A DNA stretch of 64,000 bases from JAVVHE01 sp032249695 (GCA_032249695.1 JAVVHE010000013.1:15932-79931), one strand, 5' to 3'. Positions 17,444 to 26,531 are shown, numbered from the stretch's first letter. The notes: generated by a model not told the origin, from the letters alone. Made by a program: numbers and translations.

Positions 17444-18057
17444 CCCCGCACGAGCTGCTGATCCGCGCGCATACGCTGCCCGTGCTGGTGATCCACGAGG
17501 TCGAGCACGCCGTCCCGCTCGCGCGCGCGCTCGCCGGGGGCGGCCTGACCGTCCTTGAAGTGACGCTGCGCACCCCCGCTGCGCTGGGCGCGATCGCAGC
17601 GATCGCCCGCGATGTGCCCGAGGCGATTGTCGGCGCCGGCACCGTGCTCAGCCCCGACGACCTCAAGGCCGCGCACGATGCCGGCGCGCTGTTCGGTGTG
17701 TCGCCCGGCCTGACGCCGCGCCTAGCGGCGGCGGCGCGCGTGTGGCGACGGCCCTTCTACCCTGGCTGCGCCACCGCCTCCGAAGCGATGGCGGCGCGCG
17801 AGCATGGCTTCACGGCGCTGAAGTTCTTCCCCGCCGAAGCAAGTGGCGGCGCCGCTGCCTTGCAAGCGCTCTCTCAGCCGCTCGCCGATCTGCGCTTCTG
17901 CCCGACCGGAGGGATTACCCGCTCCAATGCTGCCAGCTACCGATCGGTCTCGAGCGTGCTCGCGGTCGGCGGCAGCTGGATGGCGCCCGACGAGGCCGTC
18001 CGCGCGGGCGACTGGGAGCGCGTGCGAGCGCTTGCCGCCGAGGCATCGCGGCGCTGA
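17440..18057 (+). CDS. eda: 2-dehydro-3-deoxy-phosphogluconate aldolase
   Basis: This 205-residue class I aldolase splits KDPG into pyruvate and glyceraldehyde 3-phosphate. It shows VLEVTLRTPAAL with the catalytic Glu, GAGTVLSPDDL, and the Schiff-base lysine in FTALKFFPAEASGG, followed by CPTGGI. Length is typical. It is the last gene of the zwf-pgl-edd-glk-eda operon and ends 4 bp before the convergent trmB stop. Confidence 0.97.
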   Translation: MTPHELLIRAHTLPVLVIHEVEHAVPLARALAGGGLTVLEVTLRTPAALGAIAAIARDVPEAIVGAGTVLSPDDLKAAHDAGALFGVSPGLTPRLAAAARVWRRPFYPGCATASEAMAAREHGFTALKFFPAEASGGAAALQALSQPLADLRFCPTGGITRSNAASYRSVSSVLAVGGSWMAPDEAVRAGDWERVRALAAEASRR

Positions 18058-18061
18058 TCGC

Positions 18062-18748
18062 TCAGCCCGGGCGGTATTCGTAGCGCAGGTACCACAGCTC
18101 GTGGCCCAGCCGCCGCGCTTTGGCCCCATAGCGGGTCTCGGGCCAGTCGGCGGGGCGGTGCTGCCAGTCGGCGGGCGTGGCGGCGCGCCAGCGGAAGGCC
18201 GGATGGGCGGCCATCTGCATCAGCGTCCAGCGGAGGTAGACCGGGTGGTCGGTGCCGATGCGCAGCTCCGCGCCGGGCATCAGCTTGGCCGCCAGCAGCT
18301 CGAGCGGGCCGGGATTGACGAAGCGCCGTTTGGCGTGGCGCGCCTTCGGCCACGGATCGGGATGCAGCAGGAACACGCGCGCAAGGCTCGCATCGGGCAG
18401 GCGTTCGAGCACGTCGAGCGCGTCGCCCATATAGAGCCGCACGTTGGCCAGCCCGCGCCGATCGATCTGCGCGAGCGCGCCGACGACGCCGTTCAGGAAC
18501 GGCTCGCAGCCGATGAAGCCGGTGTCCGGCGCGGCTTCGGCCTGCGCGGCCAGATGCTCGCCCGCGCCAAAGCCGATCTCGAGTGCAAGCGGGCGGTCGT
18601 CGCCGAACAACGCCCCGGCGCCGAGCGGACCGGCGGCGGGCACCGAGACGCGCGGCAGCAGCTCGTCGAGCAGGCGCTGCTGGCCCGGGCGCAGCGCGTG
18701 GCCCTGGCGGCGGCCGTAGAGACGGCGGATCGAGGCGGGATCGGGCAT
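18062..18748 (-). CDS. trmB: tRNA (guanine-N7-)-methyltransferase
   Basis: This SAM-dependent enzyme makes m7G46 in the variable loop of tRNAs. The Rossmann motif is LALEIGFGAGEHL (G-x-G-x-G variant), followed by FIGCEPFLNGV. The family-diagnostic LHPDPWPKARHAKRRFVNP (PDPWPK..H.KRR) is intact, and the C-terminus holds ETRYGAKARRLGH. The chosen ATG at 18748 gives 228 residues with the common MPDPASIRRLYGRRQGH start; the frame is open ~30 codons further upstream, but without conserved sequence. Confidence 0.96.
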   Translation of the reverse strand: MPDPASIRRLYGRRQGHALRPGQQRLLDELLPRVSVPAAGPLGAGALFGDDRPLALEIGFGAGEHLAAQAEAAPDTGFIGCEPFLNGVVGALAQIDRRGLANVRLYMGDALDVLERLPDASLARVFLLHPDPWPKARHAKRRFVNPGPLELLAAKLMPGAELRIGTDHPVYLRWTLMQMAAHPAFRWRAATPADWQHRPADWPETRYGAKARRLGHELWYLRYEYRPG

Positions 18749-18861
18749 GCGGTGCCGTTTCCGGGCCCGGAGCGCGGCGGGCAAGGGCAAAATGAAGCCT
18801 GCGCTGGCCAGGCCGCGCTCCTCGTGTAACCTCGCCCGGAACAATCGTAGAGGCCGATCCG

Positions 18862-20388
18862 ATGCGTTTCCGCCATCTCCCCGCCGCCGCTCTTGCGCTG
18901 TCGCTTGCCGGCGCAGCGCACGCCGCCGCGCCGCCGCCGCGCGCTGCGGTGAAAGCGTGGGTCAACGCGAACCAGCGCGCCGTTCTCAGCGACTTCCTCG
19001 CGTTCACCGCGATACCAAACGTCGCGACCACGCTGCCCGATGTTGAACGGAACGCCGCCTACATCCGCGCCGAGCTGGAAAAGCGCGGGTTCACAACGCG
19101 CCTGCTCTCGGCCGCGCCGGGCACGCCGCCATCGGTGTTCGCCGAACGCCGCACGGCCGGTGCGAAGCGGACCATGCTGTTCTACGCCCACTATGACGGC
19201 CAGCCGATCGGCCAGAAGGGCTGGATCCTGAAGCCCTTCGCGCCCGAGGTCCGCACCGCGCTGCCCGAAGCGAAGCGCGTCGACTGGCGCGCGGCGCCTG
19301 CGCTCGATCCGGAGTGGCGCGTGTTCGGACGCGGCACTGGCGACGACAAGCTGTCGATCCAGGCGATGCTGTCGGCGCTCGATGCGCTGAAGGCCACAAG
19401 CGCGAAGCCGTCGGTCAACATCAAGCTGCTCTATGAGGGCGAGGAGGAGCAGGGCTCGCCGCATTTCGGGACGATCGTCGAACAGAACGCAGCGCTGCTG
19501 AAGGCCGATGCGCTCATCATGGGCGACGGCCCGATGCACCAATCGGGCCGCCAGATCCTCACCTTCGGCAATCGCGGCATCGTCGGGTTCACGGCGACGG
19601 TCTACGGCCCAATGAAGCCGCTGCACGACGGCCATTATGGCAGCTTCGCGCCCAGCCCGACGGTGATGCTGGCGCATCTGGTCGCGCGGATGCGCGACGA
19701 GGACGGCACGATCCGCATCCCCGGCGTGCTGGCGGGCGTGGCACCGGTGACGGCAGCCGACCGCGCGGCGATCGCCGCGATGCCGGCGAACGAGGCAGAG
19801 GTGCGCCGCGCGCTGGGGCTGGGCCGCAGCATCGGCCCCGCGCGGCTGCCGGAGGGCTATCTCGCGCCGACGCTCAACGTGCGCGCGATCCATGCGGGGG
19901 ACGACGGGCCGAATGCAGCGAACGCGATCGCCACCGAGGGGCACGCGAGCTTCGATCTGCGGCTGGCGGCGGGGCAGAAGCCGGAAGCGGTGAAGCGTGC
20001 GGTGGAGGACTGGCTGAAGGCCGAGGGCTGGACGGTGGTGACGGCAACGCCCGACGCGGCGTTTCGCGGCGCGAATGCGAAGGTCCTGAAGCTCCGCTGG
20101 GACGAGGGCGCGTCGGAGGCGGCGCGCACCCCGCTCGACCTCCCCGCCGCGCAGGCGGTCATCGGCTCGATCGCGCGGACGGTCGGCTATCAGCCGATCC
20201 TGTCGCCCACCTCGGGCGGCAGCTCGGGCATCGCGGATGCGACAAAGACGCTCGGCACGCCGATGATCGGCGTCTCGATCGCCAACTATGACGACAACCA
20301 GCACGCCGAGAACGAGAACATCCGGCTGGGCAATCTGTGGGAAGGGATCGCGGTCTATGCGGGTTTGCTGAGCGACCTGGATTGGTAG
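18862..20388 (+). CDS. exported M20-family metallopeptidase
   Basis: This 508-residue secreted dizinc peptidase has a signal peptide ending ...GAAHAA. Metal-ligand motifs of the M20 family are in order: AHYDGQP (first His/Asp), GRGTGDDKLSIQ (bridging Asp), YEGEEEQGSP (general-base Glu and ligand) and a C-terminal DDNQHAENENIR (His ligand). A dimerisation (lid) domain is inserted from about 215 to 340. The family includes ArgE/DapE-like and dipeptidase activities; exact substrate cannot be read from the sequence. Export plus the NQHAENENIRL ending suggests periplasmic di- or tripeptide hydrolysis. Confidence 0.9.
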   Translation: MRFRHLPAAALALSLAGAAHAAAPPPRAAVKAWVNANQRAVLSDFLAFTAIPNVATTLPDVERNAAYIRAELEKRGFTTRLLSAAPGTPPSVFAERRTAGAKRTMLFYAHYDGQPIGQKGWILKPFAPEVRTALPEAKRVDWRAAPALDPEWRVFGRGTGDDKLSIQAMLSALDALKATSAKPSVNIKLLYEGEEEQGSPHFGTIVEQNAALLKADALIMGDGPMHQSGRQILTFGNRGIVGFTATVYGPMKPLHDGHYGSFAPSPTVMLAHLVARMRDEDGTIRIPGVLAGVAPVTAADRAAIAAMPANEAEVRRALGLGRSIGPARLPEGYLAPTLNVRAIHAGDDGPNAANAIATEGHASFDLRLAAGQKPEAVKRAVEDWLKAEGWTVVTATPDAAFRGANAKVLKLRWDEGASEAARTPLDLPAAQAVIGSIARTVGYQPILSPTSGGSSGIADATKTLGTPMIGVSIANYDDNQHAENENIRLGNLWEGIAVYAGLLSDLDW

Positions 20389-20401
20389 GACGCGCCCCGC
20401 C

Positions 20402-20487
20402 CGTCGCCCCGGCGAAAGCCAGGCCCTCCCGGTGTCGCACTCGCTGCGAGTGACTGGGTCTGGCGCCAGCTTCCCGCTGGCATGATA
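20402..20487. repeat. REP-like palindrome after the M20 peptidase
   Basis: CGTCGCCCCGGCGAAAGCC (20402-20420) and a degenerate inverse copy ending in GGCATGAT (about 20469-20486) flank CACTCGCTGCGAGTG, a smaller perfect hairpin. It occupies the whole gap between the convergent peptidase and DNA ligase genes. It belongs to the same class as 10735-10824. Confidence 0.6.
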
Positions 20488-20516
20488 GGGTGTCGTCGAG
20501 AGATTGGTCGCTTCCG

Positions 20517-22088
20517 CTACGTGATGAGCTTGCGCAACCCCTCCACGGTGTCCGCCTCGGCGGCGGGCTTGTCGAGGCGGATGCGAGCGATGCGGGGGAA
20601 GCGCATGGCGACCCCGCTTTTGTGGCGGGGGCTTTCGTGGATCGAATCGAACGCGATTTCAAAGACCATCGTCTTTTCAACCTCGCGCACCGGGCCGAAG
20701 CGGGACGTCGTGTGATTCCTCACCCACCGGTCGAGCATCGCCAGCTCCTCGTCGGTGATGCCCGAATAGGCCTTGCCGACGGGCAGCAGCTTGCCGTCGG
20801 CGGTCCAGCAGCCGAAGGTGTAGTCGCTGTAAAAGCTCGACCGGCGGCCGTGGCCGCGCTGCGCGTACATCACCACGCAGTCGGCGGTCAGCGGATCGCG
20901 TTTCCACTTCCACCACAGGCCGGTCTTGCGCCCGGCGACATACGGGCTGTCGCGGCGCTTCAGCATCAGCCCCTCGATCGCGGCGTCGCGCGCGCCCGAG
21001 CGGTGACGCTCCAGATCCTCCATCGAGGCGACCTGAACGAGTGTCGACACGTCGAACCGTTCGGGCGGCAGCCGGTGCGCGAACGCCTCGAGCCGGGCGC
21101 GGCGCTCCGCCCACGGCAACGCCCGTAGGTCCTCGTCGCCATCGAACAGGATGTCGTAGAGGCGCACGAAGGCGGGGCTTTCCATCAGCGCCTTTGCCGA
21201 GACCGACTTGCGATTGAGGCGTTGCTGGAGCGCATTGAAGCTTCCCGCCTCGCCGCCCTGGACACTCCCGCGGATCATCAGCTCGCCATCGACGACGCCC
21301 TCAACCCGGAACGCCTCGGCGACATCGGGAAAACCCGCGGTGATATCGTCGCCCGCGCGGCTGAACAGACGCGTTTCCCGGCCGACATGCTGCGCCTGGA
21401 CGCGGATCCCGTCCCACTTCCACTCGGCGGCGTAGTCCTTGAGGTCGATCGTGGCGCCTTCCAGCGGATGCGCGAGCATGAACGGGCGGAACACGGGCCG
21501 GTCGGGCGAGTGCGGCTTGTCCGCGTGGCCCAGCGCCCAGGCGAACAGCGTCGGGTAGGGCGCGTGCACGCAGCTCCACACCTCCTCCACGTCGTCGAGC
21601 GCCACACCGAACGCCTGCGCAAAGGCAGTGCGCGCAAGGCGCGCGGAGACGCCGACGCGCAGCTCGCCCGTCACCAGCTTCAACAGCGCGAAGCGGCCGT
21701 CGGCGTCCAATCGGTCTAGGAAGCCGGTCAGCACCCGCGGGGCCTCGGCGCGCGTCGCGGAGAGCATCGCGTCGATGACTTCGGGCAATGTGGGTTCGGG
21801 GCCGGCCGGAATCGGCGGCGCGGGCCAGATGAGCGCGGTCGTCTCGGCGAGGTCGCCGACGAAGCTGTAGCTCATATAAAACAGCTCGGGGTCGACGCGG
21901 CCCTCGACCGCGGCGCGGATCTGGCTGGCCTTGACGGCGGGGAGCTTGAGCCCGCCAGTCAGCGCGGCGAGCGCCCAGCCGCGCTCGGGATCGGGCGCGG
22001 CGATCAGATAGTCCGCGATCAGCTTCAGCTTGGCGTTGCGCGCGGGCGTGTAGATCAGGCGGTCGAGCAGGCGGGCGAAAGCGTGCAT
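20517..22088 (-). CDS. ATP-dependent DNA ligase
   Basis: This 523-residue ligase seals nicked DNA using ATP, distinct from the essential NAD+-dependent LigA. It has an N-terminal helical DNA-binding domain (1-200). The adenylation domain has the nucleophile lysine in EWKWDGIRVQ (KxDG motif), RLFSRAGDD, VVDGELMI and a WWKWKRDP motif (KxK-type). The OB-fold follows (about 400-523). The domain order and N-terminal segment fit the ligase group tied to DNA-damage resistance in alphaproteobacteria, usually encoded beside an Lhr-like helicase, exonuclease and phosphoesterase. None of these partners is next to it here. Confidence 0.93.
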   Translation of the reverse strand: MHAFARLLDRLIYTPARNAKLKLIADYLIAAPDPERGWALAALTGGLKLPAVKASQIRAAVEGRVDPELFYMSYSFVGDLAETTALIWPAPPIPAGPEPTLPEVIDAMLSATRAEAPRVLTGFLDRLDADGRFALLKLVTGELRVGVSARLARTAFAQAFGVALDDVEEVWSCVHAPYPTLFAWALGHADKPHSPDRPVFRPFMLAHPLEGATIDLKDYAAEWKWDGIRVQAQHVGRETRLFSRAGDDITAGFPDVAEAFRVEGVVDGELMIRGSVQGGEAGSFNALQQRLNRKSVSAKALMESPAFVRLYDILFDGDEDLRALPWAERRARLEAFAHRLPPERFDVSTLVQVASMEDLERHRSGARDAAIEGLMLKRRDSPYVAGRKTGLWWKWKRDPLTADCVVMYAQRGHGRRSSFYSDYTFGCWTADGKLLPVGKAYSGITDEELAMLDRWVRNHTTSRFGPVREVEKTMVFEIAFDSIHESPRHKSGVAMRFPRIARIRLDKPAAEADTVEGLRKLIT

Positions 22089-22156
22089 GTGCGGGCGAGA
22101 TAGGGCGCGTAACCGCGGCTGGCACTAGCTCGTCCCCGGAACCGGGACGATCCGGG

Positions 22157-23428
22157 CTATTTCGGCGGCACCACCGGCTGGCCCGCGCGGCGCAGTTCCT
22201 CGGCCTTCCAGCGCATCGCCATCGCGACGCGCGCGCGGCCGCTCGGGTGATCGAAGAACAGCCGCTCCTCCCACACGCCGGGTTCGATCTTGCGATATTG
22301 GCTCAGCATCATCGCCACGCGCGCGAAACCATCCGGCTCGCGCGCGGCGTTGAGGCCGAAGATGTCGGCCTCGGCCTCCTGCGTGTAGACGATCCGGTTG
22401 ATGACAGGGCGCGCGGCGGCGAACAGCAGCGTCAGCACCAGCGCCGCGACCGAGATCACCGCCGGGTCGGCGATCGTGGTCACGCCCCAGTGCTCGCCAC
22501 GCCAGCGGAGCAATGCCGGGACCGCGCGGCTGATGAGGAACAGCATGGTGCCGATCAGCAACAGGAACTGGATCAGCGATTTCCAGACGTGGCCCAGCAC
22601 ATAGTGGCCCATCTCGTGCCCCATCACCGCCTTGATCACCGCCGGATCGCGCGTGTTGAGCAGGTTGTCGTTCAACGCAATGCGCGTCGTTCCGCCAAGC
22701 CCGGACACATTGGCGCGGATCTTCTTGGTCTGGCGGCTGGCGTCGACAACGAATACGTTCGTCGCGGGCACGCCGTTCTCGCGCGCCAAGCTCAGGATCT
22801 GCTCGCGCAGCGGCCCCTCGGCCATCGGAGCGTATTTGTTGAACAGCGGCTCGATGAACACCGGCGCGAGCGCGATGCCGAAGGTGAACGCGGCCATGAC
22901 GACGAGCGTGCTCCACGCCCACCAGCTGTTCGGACGGCGGCGGACCAGCAGCAGGATGGGGATGAACACCAACGCGCCAAGAATCGTGCCGATCACCAGC
23001 TGCTTGCCCCAATCGCCCATGAACGCGGCGAACGTCTGATTGGACAGCCCGTAATCATGCTCGCGCCAGAAACCTTCGTAGATCGTGTAGGGCAGCGTCA
23101 GCAGCGCGGTCAGCAGGCCATAGACCAGCCCGAACACCAGCGTGCGGCCCGCGAGCGAGCGCCGCAGACGGGCCGCGAAGGCCGACAGCCGCCGGATCAC
23201 GCCGGTTTCCAGAAGAAGCAGGTCCACTCCGATGCCGACGAGGGCGCCCCACAGGATCAGCCAGTAGCCGCCCTCGAAATACGCGTCCGATCGTGCCCGA
23301 GCCGCGCCCTGCAGCGTCGACATGTAGGCGCGCGTCGCTGCGTCGGGATCGAACGGTACCTGCGCCAGCGCGGGCACGCACAGCAGCAGCGCCGCGCCGC
23401 CCACCATCAACCCCAACCCTTGCCGCAT
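22157..23428 (-). CDS. M48-family (Ste24-like) membrane metalloprotease
   Basis: This 423-residue protein has an N-terminal signal/anchor, then hydrophobic helices at about 50-75, 95-115, 145-160 and 170-190. The zinc motif is VMGHEMGHYVLGH, followed by two more hydrophobic segments and the third ligand region QEAEADIFGLNAA. The NYGLSNQTF-like DYGLSNQTFAAF motif before the zinc site is typical of CAAX prenyl protease 1/Ste24. Bacteria lack CAAX proteins, so the role is probably membrane-protein quality control. It is transcribed away from the histone-deacetylase-like gene, 74 bp from its start. Confidence 0.92.
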   Translation of the reverse strand: MRQGLGLMVGGAALLLCVPALAQVPFDPDAATRAYMSTLQGAARARSDAYFEGGYWLILWGALVGIGVDLLLLETGVIRRLSAFAARLRRSLAGRTLVFGLVYGLLTALLTLPYTIYEGFWREHDYGLSNQTFAAFMGDWGKQLVIGTILGALVFIPILLLVRRRPNSWWAWSTLVVMAAFTFGIALAPVFIEPLFNKYAPMAEGPLREQILSLARENGVPATNVFVVDASRQTKKIRANVSGLGGTTRIALNDNLLNTRDPAVIKAVMGHEMGHYVLGHVWKSLIQFLLLIGTMLFLISRAVPALLRWRGEHWGVTTIADPAVISVAALVLTLLFAAARPVINRIVYTQEAEADIFGLNAAREPDGFARVAMMLSQYRKIEPGVWEERLFFDHPSGRARVAMAMRWKAEELRRAGQPVVPPK

Positions 23429-23502
23429 CCCTCGCTCCCCCAGCGCGTACCGCTACAGCGCGCCGCTACCCGGCGGCAAGCGCGCTGCCTATCTCGGCGC
23501 GA

Positions 23503-24405
23503 GTGATCCCCGTTTTTCATCATCCCGAATACGTCGCCGAGCTGCCGGGCCACGTGAGCTTCCCGATGAGCAAATACCGGCTCGTCGTGGATGCGCTCGC
23601 CGAGGCGGGGACGGAGATCGAGCCGCATCTGCCCGATGCGATGGAGCGCGAGTGGATCGCGCGCGTGCACACGCCGGCCTACACCGACGCGGTGCTGGCA
23701 AGCGCGGTCGATCCGCGGATCGAGCGCCGCATCGGATTTCCGGTCACCCCCCGCGTCACCCGCCGGTCGGTGCTGTCGGTCGGCGGCACGCATGGCGCGG
23801 CGCGGCTTGCGCTCGCGCGCGGCTATGCTGCGAACGCCGCGGGCGGGTCGCACCACGCGCTCGCCGAGACGGGCGCGGGCTATTGCGTGCTGAATGACCT
23901 CGCGATCGCGGCCACGCGGCTGCTGGCAGAGGGGCATGTGCGCCGCATCGCGATCGTCGATCTGGACGTCCACCAGGGCGACGGCACCGCGGCGCTCTTG
24001 GCAGACGAGCCGCGCGCGCTGACCTATTCGATGCACGCCGAGAAAAATTTTCCCGCGCGCAAGGCCGTGTCGGACGTCGACGTGGGCCTGCCCGACGGCA
24101 CGGGCGACGCGGCCTATCTGGACGCGCTCGCCGAAACGCTGCCGCCTGCGCTCGAGCGGTTTCGGCCCGACCTCGTGCTGTATCAGGCAGGCGTCGACTG
24201 CCATGTCGATGACAAGCTCGGCCGTCTGGCGCTGACCGATGCGGGGCTTGCGGCGCGCGACCGGTTCGTGATGGGCACCGCGCGGCGTGTGGGGGCCGCG
24301 CTCGCGAGCGTGCTGGGCGGCGGCTATGGCGCCGATCGCATGGCCGTCGCGCGCCGCCACGCCGCGACGATTCTGACGCTCGCGCGCGAGGTGGCGGCGG
24401 CGTGA
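23503..24405 (+). CDS. histone deacetylase family protein
   Basis: This 300-residue zinc amidohydrolase of the arginase-deacetylase fold starts at GTG 23503 (IPVFHHPEY...). It has GGSHHALAETGAGYCVLNDLA (tandem His), DLDVHQGDGTAALL (zinc-binding Asp/His) and LVLYQAGVDCHVDDKLG (second zinc Asp) in family order, then GGGYG. Bacterial members deacetylate small amines such as acetylpolyamines or acetoin-pathway compounds; the sequence alone does not tell which. No other in-frame start with family-like sequence lies upstream. Confidence 0.92.
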   Translation: MIPVFHHPEYVAELPGHVSFPMSKYRLVVDALAEAGTEIEPHLPDAMEREWIARVHTPAYTDAVLASAVDPRIERRIGFPVTPRVTRRSVLSVGGTHGAARLALARGYAANAAGGSHHALAETGAGYCVLNDLAIAATRLLAEGHVRRIAIVDLDVHQGDGTAALLADEPRALTYSMHAEKNFPARKAVSDVDVGLPDGTGDAAYLDALAETLPPALERFRPDLVLYQAGVDCHVDDKLGRLALTDAGLAARDRFVMGTARRVGAALASVLGGGYGADRMAVARRHAATILTLAREVAAA

Positions 24406-24511
24406 CGGCTGCCTGACTTGCCGCGCCGTGCGCGGGCGGGCAGACGGGTCGCGATGAAGCCCGCGCCCGCTCGGCGCGCTCGAGCCAAGCTCTGACGGAG
24501 ACCCACCGCCC

Positions 24512-24952
24512 ATGCGCCTGTTCGTTGCCGCCCTGCTGATGACGCTGCCCATTGCCGCCACCGCGCAGCTCCGCCCCGCGCAGCCCGCCGCGGTCCCTGC
24601 TCCCGCCGCACCCAGCCTCTCGCCCGCGGGCCGGGCCACGATGGAGGCCGCGCAGAAGGCGGGCATGGAGCGGCTGCGCTCCATCCTGCAGCGCCGGGGG
24701 CCGCAGCTGCGCGCCGCGCAGATCGACCTCGCCGACGCGCTTGCAGCGACGCCCTTCGATGCAGCCAAGGCGCAGCGCGCGATCACCACGCAGCAGGCGC
24801 TGACGTCCGAGATCACGAACGTCGTCGCGTCGGCGCAGCTGGACGGGTTGAAGAAACTCTCCGCTGCCGACCGGATGCTGCTGTCGCGCCAGTTCCGCGC
24901 GTCGGCCGACCGCATCGCCAAGGAAGGCTTCAGCCCGCCCGCCCCGCGCTGA
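24512..24952 (+). CDS. small exported Spy/CpxP-like protein
   Basis: This 146-residue protein has a signal peptide (MRLFVAALLMTLPIAATA). The rest is helical and Ala/Arg/Gln-rich: LSPAGRATMEAAQ, then ALAATPFDAAKAQRAI and LSAADRMLLSRQFRASADR. This pattern matches periplasmic Spy/CpxP/heavy-metal-sensor (Metal_resist-like) proteins. It resembles the product of 26025-26528 in plan (LSPEGR..., AADRRVLA...), suggesting an old duplication around the sigma factor gene. Function is inferred only: an envelope-stress or metal-linked partner of the neighbouring ECF system. Confidence 0.7.
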   Translation: MRLFVAALLMTLPIAATAQLRPAQPAAVPAPAAPSLSPAGRATMEAAQKAGMERLRSILQRRGPQLRAAQIDLADALAATPFDAAKAQRAITTQQALTSEITNVVASAQLDGLKKLSAADRMLLSRQFRASADRIAKEGFSPPAPR

Positions 24953-24979
24953 CGTCTGGCGCTGTCGCCTGGCGTCGCC

Positions 24980-25576
24980 GTGGGGGAAAGCGCCGCCGCC
25001 CCCCGTAATGCCTCCGTGCTCGCCGTGACGCCCGTCAGCGCCACCATCCTACTCAGCCGTGTCGCGGCGGGCGACCGCGCCGCGTTCCAGGCGCTCGCGC
25101 GCCAGTGGAGCCCGCTCGCGCTGCGCATCGCCGCGAAGGTGCTGCCCGATGTCGCCGAGGCCGAGGACGCTGCCCAGGCCGCGCTGCTGAACGTGTGGCG
25201 CAAGGCGGCGAGCTTCGATGCAGGCCGCGGCACCGCGGAGAGCTGGTTCCGGCGGCTGGTCGTCAACGCCGCGCTCGACCGGCGGCGGACGCTGAAGCCC
25301 GTGCAGCCGATCGAGGCCGCCTTCGATGCGGTCTCGCCGGAACCCGATCCCGGCGAGCGGGCCGAGGCCGCCGACGAGGTGGCGCGCCTGCGCGCGGCCA
25401 TTGCGCGGCTGAACCCGCGCCAGCGCGCCGCGATTGCGCTTTTCTACGGCGAGGATTCCTCAACCGCCGAGGTCGCCGAAGCGATCGGCGCCACTCCCAA
25501 GGCAGTCGAAGGACTGCTGGCGAGGGCGAGGGCCGATCTCGCGCGTATCTTAACGGGTATGAGGACCGACACGTGA
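24980..25576 (+). CDS. ECF-family RNA polymerase sigma factor
   Basis: This sigma-70 family protein (198 residues from the GTG at 24980) contains region 2 (AEAEDAAQAALLNVWRKAASFD) and region 4 (LNPRQRAAIALFYGEDSSTAEVAEAIGATPKAVEGLLARARADL) with no regions 1 or 3. The true start may be at a GTG near 25015 or 25024, since the first residues are not conserved. It overlaps the next gene by GTGA. Linked small exported proteins on both sides and a membrane protein directly downstream are the usual context of a stress-responsive ECF sigma with its anti-sigma factor. Confidence 0.92.
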   Translation: MGESAAAPRNASVLAVTPVSATILLSRVAAGDRAAFQALARQWSPLALRIAAKVLPDVAEAEDAAQAALLNVWRKAASFDAGRGTAESWFRRLVVNAALDRRRTLKPVQPIEAAFDAVSPEPDPGERAEAADEVARLRAAIARLNPRQRAAIALFYGEDSSTAEVAEAIGATPKAVEGLLARARADLARILTGMRTDT

Positions 25577-26028
25577 CTCCGGACCGCGTTAACGAACTGA
25601 TCGAAGCCTATGGCTCCGATCCTGCGCGCTGGCCCGCAAACGAGCGCGCCGATGCCGAGGCGCTGCTGCGCGGCGATAAGGCATTGCGCGCCCGTGCGAA
25701 CGCCGCCTTCCCGCTAGACCGCAGCATCGCCGCCTGGGCCCGCTCGCCCGAAGCCGCCGAAGCCCTCGCCGATGCGCTCGCAGCGCGCGTGGTGGCCAAC
25801 CTGCCGCGGCAGGACGCGCGGCGGCGTCCGTGGCAACTGTGGGGCGGCGGCCTGGGCGTTGCGGCGAGCGTCGCTGCTGCGGCCTTCCTCCTCACGCCCC
25901 GCGAACACACCCCCACGCCGCAGCCGCACCAAGTGCAGCTCGCAGCGCAGGCCGGATCCGAACAGGCGAAGGCCGAAGCCTTCCAGCTGCTATTCGTACC
26001 AACTCCAGACGAAGAGGACGTCTTATGA
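25573..26028 (+). CDS. single-pass membrane protein, putative anti-sigma factor
   Basis: This 151-residue protein starts at GTG 25573, whose bases overlap the sigma-factor stop (GTGA). A cytoplasmic helical part (MTPDRVNELIEAYGSDPARWP...) is followed by one hydrophobic segment (LWGGGLGVAASVAAAAFLL, about residues 91-110). A short periplasmic tail ends ...PTPDEEDVL. Position and topology fit an anti-sigma factor, but I see no ZAS zinc motif. Proteins of this kind are frequent beside ECF genes in sphingomonads. It overlaps the next gene by ATGA. Confidence 0.75.
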   Translation: MTPDRVNELIEAYGSDPARWPANERADAEALLRGDKALRARANAAFPLDRSIAAWARSPEAAEALADALAARVVANLPRQDARRRPWQLWGGGLGVAASVAAAAFLLTPREHTPTPQPHQVQLAAQAGSEQAKAEAFQLLFVPTPDEEDVL

Positions 26029-26528
26029 TCTCAGCACTGCGCACCGCCGCGCTCGCTGCGCTGGTCGGCGCAGCGGCACTGCCCGCTGCCGCCCAGGACA
26101 TGCCGCCGCCCCCGGCACCGGGCTTGGGTAACCCCGGCCGCCCCGGCGGGCTGCGCGGCACGATGAGTCAATTGTCGCCCGAAGGCCGCCAAGCGCTGAA
26201 GCAGGCGATGCAGTCGCTGCGCGGCGACGGTACGCGCGAGCAGATCCAGGCCGCGCGCCAGCAGCAGCTGGACATTCTGGGCGCAGAGACGTTCGACGCC
26301 GCTGCGATGCAGCGCGCGCAGATGGCCGAGCGCAATCTTGTTACGGGACAGCAGCAGCGCCGCCAGGCCGCGCTGCTTGCAGCCTACTCGCGTATGAGCG
26401 CCGCCGACCGGCGCGTGCTGGCGCAGGCGGCGAACCAGGGCCGCGCCATGGTGCAGAACCGGCTGCAGCGCTTCCGCGATCGGCTCGGCAACGGCCAGTT
26501 CATACCACCGCCGCCGCCGGGGCTGTAA
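26025..26528 (+). CDS. small exported Spy/CpxP-like protein
   Basis: This 167-residue protein has a signal peptide (MISALRTAALAALVGAAALPAAA). Its mature part has a Pro/Gly start, then long Gln/Arg/Ala helices (LSPEGRQALKQAM, GREQIQAARQQQ-like, AADRRVLAQAANQG) and a Pro-rich end (PPPPPGL). It shares plan and short motifs with the product of 24512-24952. It is translationally coupled to the putative anti-sigma gene (ATGA), so it likely works with that sensor at the periplasmic side. Confidence 0.7.
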   Translation: MISALRTAALAALVGAAALPAAAQDMPPPPAPGLGNPGRPGGLRGTMSQLSPEGRQALKQAMQSLRGDGTREQIQAARQQQLDILGAETFDAAAMQRAQMAERNLVTGQQQRRQAALLAAYSRMSAADRRVLAQAANQGRAMVQNRLQRFRDRLGNGQFIPPPPPGL

Positions 26529-26531
26529 TCT

